Shown here piece after piece: positions 23,343 through 35,067 of a DNA stretch of 64,000 bases; within the stretch, counting starts at the first letter, position 1, and every line of letters starts with the position of its first letter. The position numbers and the translations under genes are program-made. The notes beneath the pieces are model-generated. The model was not told the origin of the DNA, made no database searches, and was given only the letters and a program-made list of their open reading frames with translations. The stretch spans positions 167,848 to 231,847 of the forward strand of contig MU130354.1 of NCBI GenBank assembly GCA_015039465.1, read 5' to 3'. The stretch comes from Phlegmacium glaucopus. Lineage: Eukaryota > Basidiomycota > Agaricomycetes > Agaricales > Cortinariaceae.

Positions 23343-24861
23343 ATGACCATGATCCATCCTGGTACATGCCTTCCCCAAGAAATCATCGACCTTATTCTCG
23401 ATTCCGTCGCAGAGTCAGATAGCGACTACTCTTCTTTATGTTCATGTTCCCTGGTCTCTAAATCGTTCTCGTACCGTTCACGCTACCATCTCTTTGGCGA
23501 TATATTTATTTCCGCAGACGAAAACGAAATGTTTGAAATTCTCCAGTCTTTTCGAGACATTCTCAGCAGTAAACAGGCCGTAGTTGGTCGCACCCTTCTG
23601 CATTTTATCAAGTGTTTCGAGATAGAGCTTCGTACAGGTGAGTTGGCGTACGCGTGTCCCTGTAAAAATCTTTAGAATAGGAAATTAATCCTTTCGTGAA
23701 TTCAGAGAAATATCTTGAACCGAAATTATCAGAGGAAATGGACAGCGTTCTGGTTCAGATCATGCGAGCCTTGCATGAACCTAACTACGGTGTCAACCAG
23801 TTTTCGCTGGCGGTAACGAGGCGGGAAAAAGGCGATCAGGCAATGGATTGGGCAAATCTCAGCTCTGAATTCCATCGTTCTTTCCTAGACTTGACCCACT
23901 CACCTCATCTGTCGATCCTGGATCTAGACCACTTCTACAACGTTCCAAACACCCTTCTGAACGGCACCCATATAAAGGAGTTGTTTCTGTACAGTATTAC
24001 TTTCAGCCCCAGTGACATATCTCACAACACTCAGTTCTCTCCTGAATTGAGTAATTCTGATATTAGCTCATTGCCAATTCCTCAGTTGGAAGCTTTCAGT
24101 ACGGACCATCCGTCAACCATCTGCGACTTAAACGGGGGAACGACAGATTTGTCGTTTCTCTGTAGTCTCAAAAGGTTTGATACTTTTATGGATTTTTCGG
24201 AGGACATTGACCCCGGCTGGAAGGTGATGGCGGCGGCTGCGTCTTCGCTCGAATATTTTCACATAGATTTTTACGGTAAGGACCTTGCCCTCCCATGCCA
24301 TTTCCATCTGTTTGAAAAAACGAATACGAAACTATAGATGAATTCCCTGTTTTCAAGGAACCCTTTGATCTGAGCTGCTTAACCCAACTTCGAACTTTGG
24401 GAATCTCTTACTGGCGATTCACTCCTCCTGATTTGGACACATCAGTACCTCACCTAGACCTAGGCGTTGAACAGATTTGTCACATCCTCCGCATTCCCTC
24501 ACCTGCCCAATCACTAAACTCCCTCGTAATTGATATTAAAACTTGGCAGGTGAACCCGCCAGTGTTTGATGGCATAAAATTCGAGGATGTTCATCCCGGA
24601 TTTGAAAAATCGTCGTTATGGCTGATGCTGGATTCTCTCCTAACTGGTCCACGATATCCTTCGTTGCGTAAGCTGGAAATTGCGTTGAACGTCCAGGTCA
24701 AAATGCGTTTTGCAGAGAACTTTGAAGTAGAGATTTTCAACCGTGAAACTCGCCGATACTTCTCCATGGTTCTTCCAGCTCTTTCCGCTTCAAAATCTGT
24801 GACATTTACACTTGATCTCATTGCGAGGCTCGATACTTGGGACGACGATGAAGAGGTTTGA
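23343..24861 (+). CDS. F-box domain protein
   Basis: Three exons: 23343-23637, 23706-24275 and 24338-24861, 462 aa, GT-AG introns of 68 and 62 nt. The N-terminus is a typical agaric F-box: LPQEIIDLILDSV (about residues 9-21), then SLCSCSLVSKSFSYRSRYHLF. The F-box binds Skp1 and recruits substrates to an SCF ubiquitin ligase. The remaining 400 residues are a leucine-rich, diverged substrate-recognition part typical of the expanded agaric family, with recurring LxxLxL segments (SILDLDHF, LTQLRTLGIS, SLRKLEIAL). Start: MTMIHPG just before the F-box; in-frame ATGs at 23286 and 23256 are alternatives. It ends 117 bp before the end of the convergent RING gene. Confidence 0.87.
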
Positions 24862-24978
24862 CCATGCACTTGTCGAATCATTACTTCCTGGTTCAATCCT
24901 TCCTTGTTCTACAATGCTTCATCGTCGTCTTATAATTACATATCATGTGTATAGAACCAATAATGAATTGATGTTCAC

Positions 24979-25956
24979 TTATAATGTGAGGATAGCACGA
25001 GCTTTCAGACCAATGACGCCTCCGCCTTTCCCATCCCATCCTGGAATAGTAGCACGACAAACTGGGCATCTGGGTAGAGAATACTTAGCATGAGCCGTCA
25101 CTCGTTGCCAGGGGACCTACCGAGGAATGGCTCCTTCTGGTGCCATCATCATGGTCGATCGCTGCATCGTGGTTTTGACCGCCATGAAAAGACAAAGACC
25201 ACAACATATATGGCCACATGGCGTCAGCGTTGCGTTGGTAGGAGGAGAAAAACAAATAGGGCAAGAATAACTCCCCAAGAGTTCTTCCTTGGGTTTCTTA
25301 GGTTTCGGTTCTAGGTGAACTGCCTTGTTTTTCCCTTTCAGATCAGATGTCTCTTTCTCTAGGGTGTCGAGAATGGTGATGGTTTCAAGGCTGTCTGGAG
25401 ATTGCAAGTGCAATTCCTTGGCTTTTCCTTTCCCTTTCAAAGAACTAGGGCTTGAAGACATAGGTTGCGATAAGTCTGAATGGCCCGAATATGATATTCA
25501 CCGTGTCAGAAAGGAAACTTCTGGGAGAAGGAACAAGAACACACCAGACATCGTTGGGTAGTTGTCGTCTTGGACCACGATATCTAAATCACTTCTCTTT
25601 CTCTTCATTACGCTGGTTGAAAAAGAGCCTCCAACTTCATTATCCTCGTCCATATTCAACGAAGAACTTGAGGAAGTTGCAACAGATTCCAAGCCGGACA
25701 CGACTACGCCGGTACCTGTCATATCCGAATCTCCACCTGTCATATTCTCCTCTATCGCCAATGATCTACGAGACGAGTTCGAATGTGAACGTCCACGAGA
25801 ACCATGCCTAGAAGTAGACTGAGACCCCGACCTGGCCAACGATGTGGTTCTAGATCGTGGAAGAAGAGGCCTGCTTGTGGACGGTACCGGTAGATCGTCT
25901 GGAATGTCGTGTGATGTAGGCAGTGATCTTGGGGGTATCCTATTGGACTTGCGCAT
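24979..25956 (-). CDS. RING-finger protein, probable E3 ubiquitin ligase
   Basis: Three exons: 25956-25545, 25475-25121 and 25069-24979, 285 aa; GT-AG introns of 69 and 51 nt. The N-terminal half is disordered and Ser/Arg-rich (SRPLLPRSRTTSLARSGSQS), then an acidic patch and a basic KRKRSDLD motif that may be a nuclear signal. The C-terminus is a C3HC4 RING: CPICF, C-GHICCGLC, then RCPVCRA completed across intron 2. The layout of an N-terminal disordered region and a C-terminal RING recalls SUMO-targeted ligases such as Slx8/RNF4, but I see no convincing SUMO-interacting motif, so that is only a possibility. Start ATG 25956 chosen because upstream in-frame codons lack an ATG. Convergent with the F-box gene. 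Confidence 0.82.
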
Positions 25957-26039
25957 CGATAGGGTTGTTAGCGGCACTGGAGATATTTTTGGCGTCGCTG
26001 TGGACGATGGACTGCGCTGCGCTTCGAAGAGAGGTATGT

Positions 26040-27132
26040 AGCAATACTACGCAATACGTTACGTCACCTTGCTGTAAAGCAAGGTCCTGGGTTTAAATCA
26101 CCTGACGAAATTATTGTTGTGTAACTTTGACGTGCTTCAATACAAACAAATACTCAACTTTTTCGTCCTGGGCTGCATTCACTAAAACCACCGAAAGTAT
26201 AGTTATGCTTTGTACTTATTTATTCCCATCTTTTTAATGCGTATTAAGCGAGCTTGGTCCCCAGCGACCTGCCTTTTATAAAGCTGATCGTTCGCCCCTG
26301 TTACACCTCTCCCCCACGAAAAATTGCTGACCTTGACAACGAAAAAATTGTATTTTCAGAGAAAAGTCGAAGTCGTAAATCACGTGGTTACACCTGTTCC
26401 CCTCAAACACAACAACATTGGTCACGTCCTCGTTCTTTGTTCTACTGCCCGCACTCTGCTCGTCTTCGACTCGTTTCCATAATCGACAAGCATCGTCTCT
26501 TGCCCATGCCTTAGCCTAAGCTTACATCACTTCCTCCATTTTGCCTACTTTTTCCCTGTTAAACTTCATAACTTAATCATCCCTCAGTCTCTCAAAGCTC
26601 AGCTATGTCCCTCGTGTTATACAATATATAACTACTGGAAGGAACTGAGCATATGTACTGGGTGGGTCGTGGCACCTGTTTTTTTTTAGAATCTTTGATG
26701 TAATGTTCCTACAATATAGAAGTTTACCACCCTGTCTCCACTCGTGTTCAAAACGTTTCTACTATTGACATGCATCCTTTCCTGCTCATATCTTAGCCTG
26801 AGCTTTCGTCATCTCTTCAGTTCTGCCTGCTTCCTCTCCGCCGGCATCCACCTCAACACCCCACAATATCTCAAAACTCAATTATGTTCAACAACACCCT
26901 TTCGATCTCGAAGCATTTATTTCCCCCTGATGGTTCATGCGATGAGTTTTCCTGCCAATTCATTGGAATCTCGCTGATGAGCTTTTCACAACTTTGATTG
27001 TATGCCGTCCACTATCTCACAAGTTGCTTCCTCCTCATTGGTGCATTGCTTCTTCCTAACAAGGCTTATCATACTTACCGATTCCAGTTTTCAACGTTCT
27101 GACACCTTGCTATGTGTCTCGCAAGCTCCTAA

Positions 27133-27133
<1 letters not shown>
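26040..27133. other. No supported gene; imperfect internal duplication
   Basis: A stretch at about 26470-26600 (CATGCCTTAGCCTAAGCTT...TTTGCCTACTTTTTCC) resembles 26770-26840 (CATATCTTAGCCTGAGCTTT...TCTGCCTGCTTCCTC), suggesting an old ~300-bp tandem duplication. A pyrimidine-rich region precedes the poly(A) run. No coding frame with recognisable features. Confidence 0.45.

Positions 27134-27224
<91 letters not shown>
27134..27224 (+). repeat. 91-nt poly(A) run followed by G6AG7
   Basis: Uninterrupted A x 91, then GGGGGGAGGGGGGG. It could be the 3' tail of a retroposed transcript on the + strand, or an expanded mononucleotide repeat. The exact length may be an assembly estimate. It lies about 100 bp beyond the end of the Helitron helicase frame. 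Confidence 0.85.
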
Positions 27225-27227
<3 letters not shown>

Positions 27228-27321
27228 GGGAGGGGGGGATGGAATGATTGGTGTGTACCTCAGTTATTATATACCTAACGCTTCGAGTTTGCTAATCTTC
27301 GACAGTCCGTTACAGCTTCAA

Positions 27322-30300
27322 CTACCACTGATCTTCACCGTAACCCGCCTTGATCGTTTCATTCAATTGTTCCAGCCTTGCCATGTCAACCCTCAGATCC
27401 TCAGAGGGATGATGCATGAACAGCGCTGGGTCAAAATCCCTCAGAATATGGATTGTCTTCTGTCCCTGGCTTCTTGACAGTGCAACATATACGCCGAATG
27501 GTGATAACTTTCCAGAAGGTGGCTTCAAAATGTCAACTATAACACACTCCATTGTTTGACCTTGAGCCTTGTAGTCCATGAACATGTATCCAGGGACTAT
27601 TGCAATTTGCCTCCTCTCCAACCTGATTTTTTCACCTTCCACCTCAACCCTAAATCCAACCATTGACGGCAAGATGGGTATGAGACCCTTGGTTACTCCT
27701 TCAAAAGAAATTTCTGTCTCCATGTTGGGCTTGAAGTAGATCACAGGAGGTGGATATCGTAAACGAACAGAACCATCCTCATCAGGCCAAGTGCAATCTT
27801 CCCTTGGATCCAATACAAAGCCTTCCACTGTACCACACATCCCATTCGCAACCTCAGCATCTGTTGCAATATTCAACACTACCATCGCTTTCATGCTGAC
27901 TAACAGCTCAACTCATCCTTTCAAGTTCTTTGTTGCGTCATCCTTCAAGCTTGCCACCGCTAGCCTCATCTTTCTATCTGGCACATCTCCACTTTCAAAA
28001 GTGTGTCTTCTGCTGTGATTATGTACTTCCGATTGCCAGACATCTGACAATGTCTTTATAAAGCAGTGGAGTTCCATGCATCCTTAGCCGCATTTCTTGG
28101 TGTGATCAATGTGGCGTTATAAATTGTTGTTTGTGTTGTATATAAACACCAACCAGAGAGCAATGGACTAGTCTTTAAGTCAAAAGCCTCCCTGTTGTTT
28201 GTTTAGGGAAGGTATAACCTTAGACTTGTATCACACAGAGGTAGGGGGGTGAGAATAGAGATGAGAAGGATGAGGATGAATGAGGAAGAGTCTTCAGTAA
28301 GACTATAGCAGTTGACAGTGGTTGACAGTAAAGGACTGAAAAAGTGAACTCAGAGGGGTTAAGGAAGAGGTTGAGGAAGAATAAGAGGGAGTCTTCAGCA
28401 AGACTATAGTAATTGACAGTGGGGATAAATTGACAGTTAAAGGCAGAAAAAAGTGAACTTGGGGAGGGAATTCACTGGAATTCCACTGAGATGATGATTG
28501 TTGGGGGGTAAGAATGAATTGAACTGAACTACCTATCCTGGTACAAAAGAGCAGTATTTATACCCTAAGGATGAGGCTATGTAAAACAATAAAAAAGAAA
28601 GAAAGTACGCGCTGTCAAAGGAAGAAAGATAAAGAGAGGACAGCTGCGAGAAGAAAAGAACAATGGAAAAGAAAAGGAACAGTAAAAAAATCTGTAAAGT
28701 GTCAAAGTGCGAGAGAAAAGAAAAGAAGGCAGTGTACATAGTCCAATAGCAAAAATATATCAACTCCATAGGCGTGTGGTCATGTCAAAAATATGAAAGG
28801 TCCTGAGTCAACACTTGAAAGGCGCAGCCTTGTTCCCGAGAAAACACTACTTGCCCATGGTCCCATGTCGCGCAGCCTTGATAACACTTGACACACTGCG
28901 AGAATAATCCTCTGCTGCTGATTCATCTGCAATTCCTGCTTAGTCGTGATCCTCCTGGACTTCCTAAATTGTCATAAAGAGGGTGGGAAGGCTTCAGGTA
29001 CCGTGTGAATGATGGTTTTGGCAGTGAATGATAAGATAAGAGGTAGATGAGTGAGGATAGGGGACTGAGTGAGATCCAGGAGCGAGGGATGGCAAGATAG
29101 ATGGCTGAGGGGAAGACTTGTGGGTCCATAGCCACAACAACAATGACAAAGCCTTTTACATAATGGGAGATGTAGTTGATGCGTCCATAAAGGGGCCGTT
29201 CTTGAAATGATGGACCAAAGATATGATCAAACGCGAGCCGATGACCGATGCAAATAGTAGATTGATCGCTTTGCTGGATCACTAGCCAAGGAACGAATGG
29301 ATGGCGTATATGCTTAGGAGCATGTCAATAGTGAAAACGATGGAGAGCATAGTGTGAGACATTGAGAGTATGATGAGCGATGGGGATGTTATTGTTGAAT
29401 GAATGATTTTGTTGACCAGGAACACGATTCAGGGCTGCTTCCAAAATAGGTAAGTGAACTTGAAGTCCGCTTATTTTCATGATGGCGACTTTTAAGCTTT
29501 CTTCTCATGCTACCAATCAGTATTGGTGCGCGATAGTGTCACACCAGGGAGCCATCATAAATCTGGTATTTCGCATTTAGGATTGGTCAGGACAAGCTTC
29601 CAGACCTCATTAATGTCGCCCTCTGTACATTCACCGACCCTCAACCTGCTCAGTATTGCTGTCCATACATCATCGGTAACCCTCATCTGTTCGCGCAGTA
29701 TAACCACCTTATCGTATTCTAGAAAGATTGATCGCCCTTTCAGAGCATGGGCATCATCTGTATCGGGCCTGTCGCAATACAATGCCACACTTGCATTCCC
29801 AACTGGCGGAAATTGATGAAAGTCCCCAAAATTGATGATATCCATCCCTCCAAATGATTCCGAAGAGCTTCCAACCCCTTCTGATGCCTGGACTCTTGAG
29901 ACAATTTCCAACCTCCTGTATTTCAATTGCTTTGTGCACATTGACACCTCGTTGGTTATTAGAAACTGGCGACCACCAATATTCTGTTTCCTTCGTTTTT
30001 GAAGTGCGTGGTTGTTAGTTTCCACTCAGTTCTCTCTCCATGGATTGTTAATCGGAATTCCAGCCCATGAATGAAATGTCTGACCCCCAATTATAACTGC
30101 TGCCACCCCCGACGTGCCACACTTTGCAAGTTTGTCCTCGGAGCCCAATGTTCTGAATGTCTCTGTAATGGCACCTATCAACATTGACTTTCCGGTGCCT
30201 CCATGTCCTAACACCAGCATCCAAAGCTGAGGCAGGTGTTCCCCTGTTTGTTTGGTAAGTCTTTGCCCTTTAAATATGTATTGCTAAGATTACCTGCTAA

Positions 30301-30990
30301 CCGTCTTTGTAGTTGATGTTCAATGAGTTGTGTGCACATCTTTGGTCCACATTCAGGAGCTCTCTCTTCGGCCATATACTCCTTTCCATTCAGAACATGT
30401 CAATGTTGTTTCTTTCGACTCCCTCTCGCCTCTCATTTTCAATAAAAGCTGAGGGTGCAGCACCATCAACATTGACAAATAAACCTGGCCCAATTCCCTC
30501 CACTTCCCTTCTGGACACCGTCTTCAACTGTTCCCCCCAAGCTTGAAACATTTTCAAATCCTCGGTGGCAGCTCTCTCAGCCATGGGCCAAAAGACTGTC
30601 TGTGGCTTGACTTCTGAAAACACGCCACACTCAATTGCAATGTTCAATGCAACCTCCGCATACAGCCGTTCCCTCATCATTCCTCTCACTTCATACACTA
30701 ACTCAATATCATCCTCTGTCACCTCTATGCCTTCCAGAGAGAAGACAAGCAAATCACTTGTTAGGTCCTCAGCACGTGCATCATCTTTGTAATCCACTGT
30801 TCTCCACCTCCTGACACCTCTTTGCACTGTCATAGCATTCATAGTAATATTGAATGTTTTCGATGATGTCTCGAGTTTGTTTACTGGCACCGGCTACAAA
30901 CCAATTGAATGCTTCCTCAAAGCTTTCCACCTCCATTTTCAGATCACAGAGATCTGACCAAGGCTTTAAAAGCATGAGTATGCTTGCCAA
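27322..30990 (-). pseudogene. Helitron Pif1-type helicase domain
   Basis: Superfamily 1B DNA helicase part of RepHel, in pieces. 30990-30390 is the linker after Rep (LLKPWSDL, FNWFVAG). 30220-30026 has Walker A (GHGGTGKS) and CGTSGVAA. 30025-29555 has the Walker B position as ITNEVSM, where D-E is expected (an asparagine replaces the aspartate), then NFGDFHQFPPVGN and LREQMRV. After a 1.4-kb insertion, 28020-27322 carries the C-terminal motifs: VLNIATDAEVANG, MDYKAQGQTM and VYVALSRSQG. The frame ends at 27322 after YGEDQW. Frameshifts and stops separate the pieces. Confidence 0.85.
28118..29535 (-). mobile_element. 1.4-kb TAT...ATA repeat, copy 1 (reverse)
   Basis: Family of four copies in this window. 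Reading in its own orientation it starts TATCGCGCACCAATACTG and ends ...ATTTATA. Flanks GCGT (28114-28117) and GTGT (29536-29539) resemble a 4-bp target duplication with one mismatch. It splits the Helitron helicase. Inside is a promoter-like AGGGTATAAATACTGCTC and most of a 166-codon frame conserved in copies 2 and 4, shortened here by a frameshift. Confidence 0.8.
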
Positions 30991-31062
30991 TAAAGCTCCT
31001 TGTCCCTCGGCCTGTTGTTCCTCGGCAGCCAGCTCCCCATGAAATGAGGAAGTGTCTCATGG

Positions 31063-31639
31063 TGTTACATTCCGTCATACGTTACTCCGGTCCGACTCCG
31101 TCGGAGTTGTCTCCGGTAGTCCGTACTCCGTTCCAGTACTTTCCCTTGCCTCCGGATTTTCTCCTTCTATGTCCAACTCTGAGACTTCTCCGTATCATTC
31201 CGGTTCTTCTGATGTTACTCCAAACTCATTTCCACATCTTCGTCACAACCACTATTTCTTTGTCATCACTTTCCCACCATCAGTCAGCACACCAGCTATG
31301 GATTATTCACCCCAAGAATGCAGGACCTTCGGGAGCAGAACGCAGCACTATATTTATATTTTATATTTCGGATGCTATTCCTTTTATATTTAAGTACTCG
31401 AAACTTGTATGTTTTCCTCAGTTCGAATATCGACTTAGTTTCCCACTCTTGGTCTTCCTCTAAGTTCTTTGCAACTTCCGGTTCCGCTCCGCTCCGTCTT
31501 ACTCCGAAATTAGGACACGAAGGTGCTGGGTAGCACAGCACATAAGCTGAGGCTAAGTCCTATCCTTTCCGTGACTCCGTTCCGTGACTCCGTCCAAAAC
31601 TCCGTCCAAAACTCCGGAACAGAGTTCTCTAACTTAACA
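31063..31639 (+). mobile_element. Solo LTR, family LTR-1, copy C
   Basis: 577 bp, TGTTACATTCCG...AACTTAACA, with perfect 5-bp target duplication CATGG (31058-31062 and 31640-31644). It interrupts the Helitron between Rep and helicase. Closely similar to copies D and E, with many retained CCGG and TCCG sites. Confidence 0.93.
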
Positions 31640-31652
31640 CATGGCCATCTGT

Positions 31653-33809
31653 TCAAAAAACTCGACGACATTCCGGCCTACTAAAACCTTGCCAATATGG
31701 AACATGTTGATTCAGTGATCTTCCACAAGTCCTTGGACCAATGCCGGGAGGTACTTGATGACCTCCCCAAGTGCCATCTCTTGTCTCATTTTTTGTGTTG
31801 TATGTATCAAGCACAAAAGAAAGTAAGTTCATTTCAGCCATCTCCTCCCCATGGAACATATATTCATTAAGCTGATCCTTTAAGGTGATAACACCTGACA
31901 CCATTGAGATTATATGGTTGCGATCCTCAGTGCTTGCAGCTAATTGGCTTTCATTTCTGCCAGTTGTTTCAGAATTGTTTTTGCGTTGTGCTTGTGCAAG
32001 CCTTGAAGTTCTCAATCCAGGATATTTTTCCTTTATTGCAGTTATGATCGCATCAGAGTATATTGCCATGTAATGATGTGATTCAAAGTGATCCCCCCAC
32101 CCCATGAGATAACTCATGATCTCTGGCACACTGAACTCCCTGTCTCGAGTGAGAGTATTTGCACACCGTTGAATCAATCGCTTGTTGGTATTGGTCAGGT
32201 CCCTGCATCCCTTTTCTTCTACCAAATGAAAAGCCACTCACTTAGCCAATAACGCAGATATGTTGGATGATCAATGTTGTTTTTTGCTGGCGTAATTGGT
32301 GATATACCAAGTTAACATGCTGGTTTCTCCACCATTCATTATGAGCTTTACATCATGATTTGCCCTAATGGTCATCAACAATGGCGGATTCCAATTGTTT
32401 AAGAAACCACATAGGCATTTTGGCCCCCATCCCCCCCCACTGTCAACCCAATCATCTTGTGCCAAAGAGAATGGAGCTCGACGTTTACACAGCATTTGTC
32501 CCTTTACTATTTTAAGACAGTTGGCGTATGAGCATTGGTGGAACTGTGTGGCGTGGGCTAATGCTAATTCTGTAGACTTCATGATGTCAACATCGGCCAT
32601 CTTCCGTGGATCCAATGGTCGAGAATAAGAGATGGTGTCAAGCTTTGCCATTGCCAGAACTTCAGCTGTGTTCTTCATATCCAGATCAGCTTGTATCGTT
32701 TGTTTTACATATTGTTTTATCTTCTCACGAAAGCCGTTGTTTGACAAAGCACACTTTAGCTTCCTGGCTGTTGGAGTGCCTGCTAACCACAACAGCAGGT
32801 GCAAGTGGAGAGATCCCCTACCCTGCGCCTCAACGGTCCCCACATAGCTCTTCACAACCCCAAAAATCCCCTCTTTTCTCATAATAATCCCATTCCGCCA
32901 CTTGAAAAAACCAATCAAGGCCTCAAGTATTGTTTTGATCATAAGATGAAAAAAATTTGCAGATGCATATAGATCTGCTGCCGTATTCAAAGCTCTGTCA
33001 ATGCCGTCTGGCCCTGCGGTCTTACAAAACACATTGAGGTTGATATTGGCTCCTGCTAACACCTGTGCAATGGGACCTTGTGTGTCTGAAGGATTTATTG
33101 TTACCCAAAGGCTTGGGGGATTATGGAGGAGGTTAGTCCCCCATATTTTGCTTCTTATTGAAATACGTGACTCGTCTGATCCTTGTACCTTTGTTTTCAC
33201 AGCACTCAATTGACTACAAAGTGTTCTGATGGCTGGGTTGGAAAAGGGGATGCCCTGTGTCTCCTTGCGACTTGCCTTTGTAAGATCATCAGCTGTTATC
33301 GTTGATAAGAGATTTTGATATTGGAAGTAGGATCCTTTCTTCATCTGAAGAATTGATGCACGACAGACTTGTCTTTTCTGGCAAACACCTAAGACTTGAA
33401 AGGGGAAATGAGGATCCTTCCTGAAGCGTCTGTCCTCATATCGCAACACCCAATGAACATGGGCCTCATATGGGACATTTACAGGCGACTCTATTTCAAA
33501 CCCGCCTTGGCCAAAGGGAAAAAGAGTGGGAAAAGTCCCCAACAAATGGTTGGCATTGCTTGGCCCACCGTCATTCCTTTGTCCTGTAGAAGGATCCACC
33601 CTTGCATATTCATTCACAAAGGCACTTCCTCTTTGAATCATATAGTCTTCTTCATGTCTCAGTTGGCAACAGTTTGCAAGAGCATGAGCCATCAGCTCCG
33701 ATTCTGACACATCTATGCCATCAACGTCAACAACACCTAGATGTGACAGCGCCAACACCACTGGCTCTGTGGGTGTTCCTATGTCTTCAATGTCTATTCG
33801 CCCAAACAC
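31653..33809 (-). pseudogene. Helitron Rep (HUH endonuclease) region
   Basis: The long frame 33809-32271 (512 codons) is the Helitron-like N-terminal and Rep nuclease part. It contains the metal-binding HUH motif in GSLHLHLLLWL and, near its end, YITNYASKK, the catalytic Y-x3-Y tyrosine pair used to nick and join DNA strands. Stops at about 32274 and 32238 break the frame, but text continues (FHLVEEKGCRDLTNTNKRL; 32237-31653) with the MSYLMGW segment typical of the region after Rep. The frame is then cut by a solo LTR. Rep would cut the element's ends during rolling-circle transposition. Confidence 0.88.
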
Positions 33810-33877
33810 AAAAAAAGATTAGTTGGCTGTGTTATTCATTAACAAAGCTTAAACTCTTACCCCCATCTTCACTTGAA

Positions 33878-34629
33878 TCAGAGTCCCAAATCTACAGCAA
33901 AGTTGATCAGATCACACACTTCATTAACTGATCGCAACCTACCCTCATCATCCCCTCCATCACTGGCCTCCTGAGACTGTACATATCCATCTTGTTCGGC
34001 GTATAGCATGTTCATATCTGTAGAATGCTTTGCTTTTACCATCAGCTCATATGGTACATCATCCTCCGGCAGCTGCGCAAGTCTTGACGCTGAAATTGTT
34101 ATGTTTCTAAAAAGTGGATTATTTTCCTTTAACCACTCCAACACCCTCTTCACGCGTGCCCTCCTAACCCTAAACATATCTGGCAGACATTTCTCAGGAA
34201 GATTTTTCAGCCCAACAAATGTTATGCCTATTGTCACAGCAAGCACCTTCACCAGCTGCGGCATAACCGTGCCATCAATCATGGAGGTGATTTGAGCCTG
34301 ATCAAGCTGGTATGTGGAGATGTTCCCTCTCAACCCACTAAAAATCTGACACTTATCCCAGTGATGTGCACCCCTTTTCTTGGGAAAAAGCTTTATGATG
34401 TATGCAGCCGGAAATACTTTGTGATGAGAATCTGTTTGGGAAGCATCAAATACACCAATTCGTGGGGGACCAGGCCTATCCACAATCCATTTGCAAGAGC
34501 AAACATTGGGACTTTGTCCAACTTAAGGGCCCTGATGCACTCTACACACACATCCCCAGTACCATGATCTGTCACTCCCACTGGATGGAGTAGCATTCCA
34601 TTGAAGATCTTGTGACACAGATGAGCCAC
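33878..34629 (-). pseudogene. Helitron N-terminal DUF6570-like region
   Basis: Frame 34629-34393 contains CVECIRALKLDKVPMFALAN followed by GLWIGLVPHEL, the signature of the DUF6570 domain that precedes Rep in many fungal Helitron proteins. After a frameshift near 34400-34440, text continues in 34400-33878 (AAYIIKLFPKKRGAHHWDKC, then RVRRARVKRVLEWLKENNP). The function of the domain is unknown. The upstream part is missing because a Gypsy LTR begins at 34640. Confidence 0.78.
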
Positions 34630-34639
34630 AACAGGCGAT

Positions 34640-35052
34640 TGTTAGGGCAACTGCAACGCTGACTTAGTCGAGCTAGCAGGGGATCCAAAGTTAATAATAT
34701 TTCAGAACAGATATCTACAAGTGACTTACCTAGCAGGGGATCCAAAGAGGAAAGGATGGGGATCCCTGCTAGGCTGGGGGTATTTAAGTACTAATATGGA
34801 CATAATGGAGATACAAAATAAATAAAGGAATGATACGATAATAATTAATTAATTAAATAAGAAGTGGTGTGATGTGAAAAATAGAAATAAAAGATGGAGC
34901 AAACCGGAGGATCGGAGTCGGAGCAGAACTATGGGGTTCCAGAGTAAACCAGCGACGGAAGCGGAGTTGGATGGAAGGTTGGAGGTTGTTGGAAAGGTGG
35001 GGTGTATGATTCTAAGGTTGAGGTTTGGGTTGAAGTCGGGTGTCCCCTAACA
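34640..35052 (-). mobile_element. 3' LTR of the chromovirus (family LTR-2, 413 bp)
   Basis: In element orientation it starts TGTTAGGGGACACC and ends TTGCCCTAACA. A polypurine tract directly precedes it (35067-35053) and flanks GCGAT/TCCAT do not match, as expected when only one end borders target DNA. It carries two GGATCCCCTGCTAG motifs. The same LTR occurs as a solo copy at 36726-37126. Confidence 0.85.
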
Positions 35053-35067
35053 TCCATCCCCCCCTTC
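35053..35067 (-). other. Polypurine tract of the chromovirus
   Basis: GAAGGGGGGGATGGA on the minus strand ends exactly at the first base of the LTR. This is the plus-strand DNA primer site for reverse transcription and fixes the orientation of the LTR. Confidence 0.8.

Larger units (their letters stand above)
27322..34639 (-). mobile_element. Helitron (rolling-circle transposon), broken
   Basis: Minus-strand order: DUF6570-like region, Rep with HUH and two-tyrosine motifs, Pif1-type helicase. This is the RepHel architecture of fungal Helitrons, which transpose by rolling-circle replication without target duplications. The element is cut at 34639 by a Gypsy LTR and interrupted by a solo LTR (31063-31639) and a 1.4-kb repeat (28118-29535). 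Stops and frameshifts are spread along it, so it is inactive. I did not identify its 5'-TC or 3'-CTRR ends. Confidence 0.85.

Noticed and set aside
26040..26115. Possible tRNA gene or tRNA-derived SINE (CCTTGCTGTAAAGCAAGG stem-loop followed by GGGTTTAAATC)
   Set aside because: The anticodon-like stem has a bulge, the T-arm does not pair and no acceptor stem closes it. At best an old tRNA-derived fragment.
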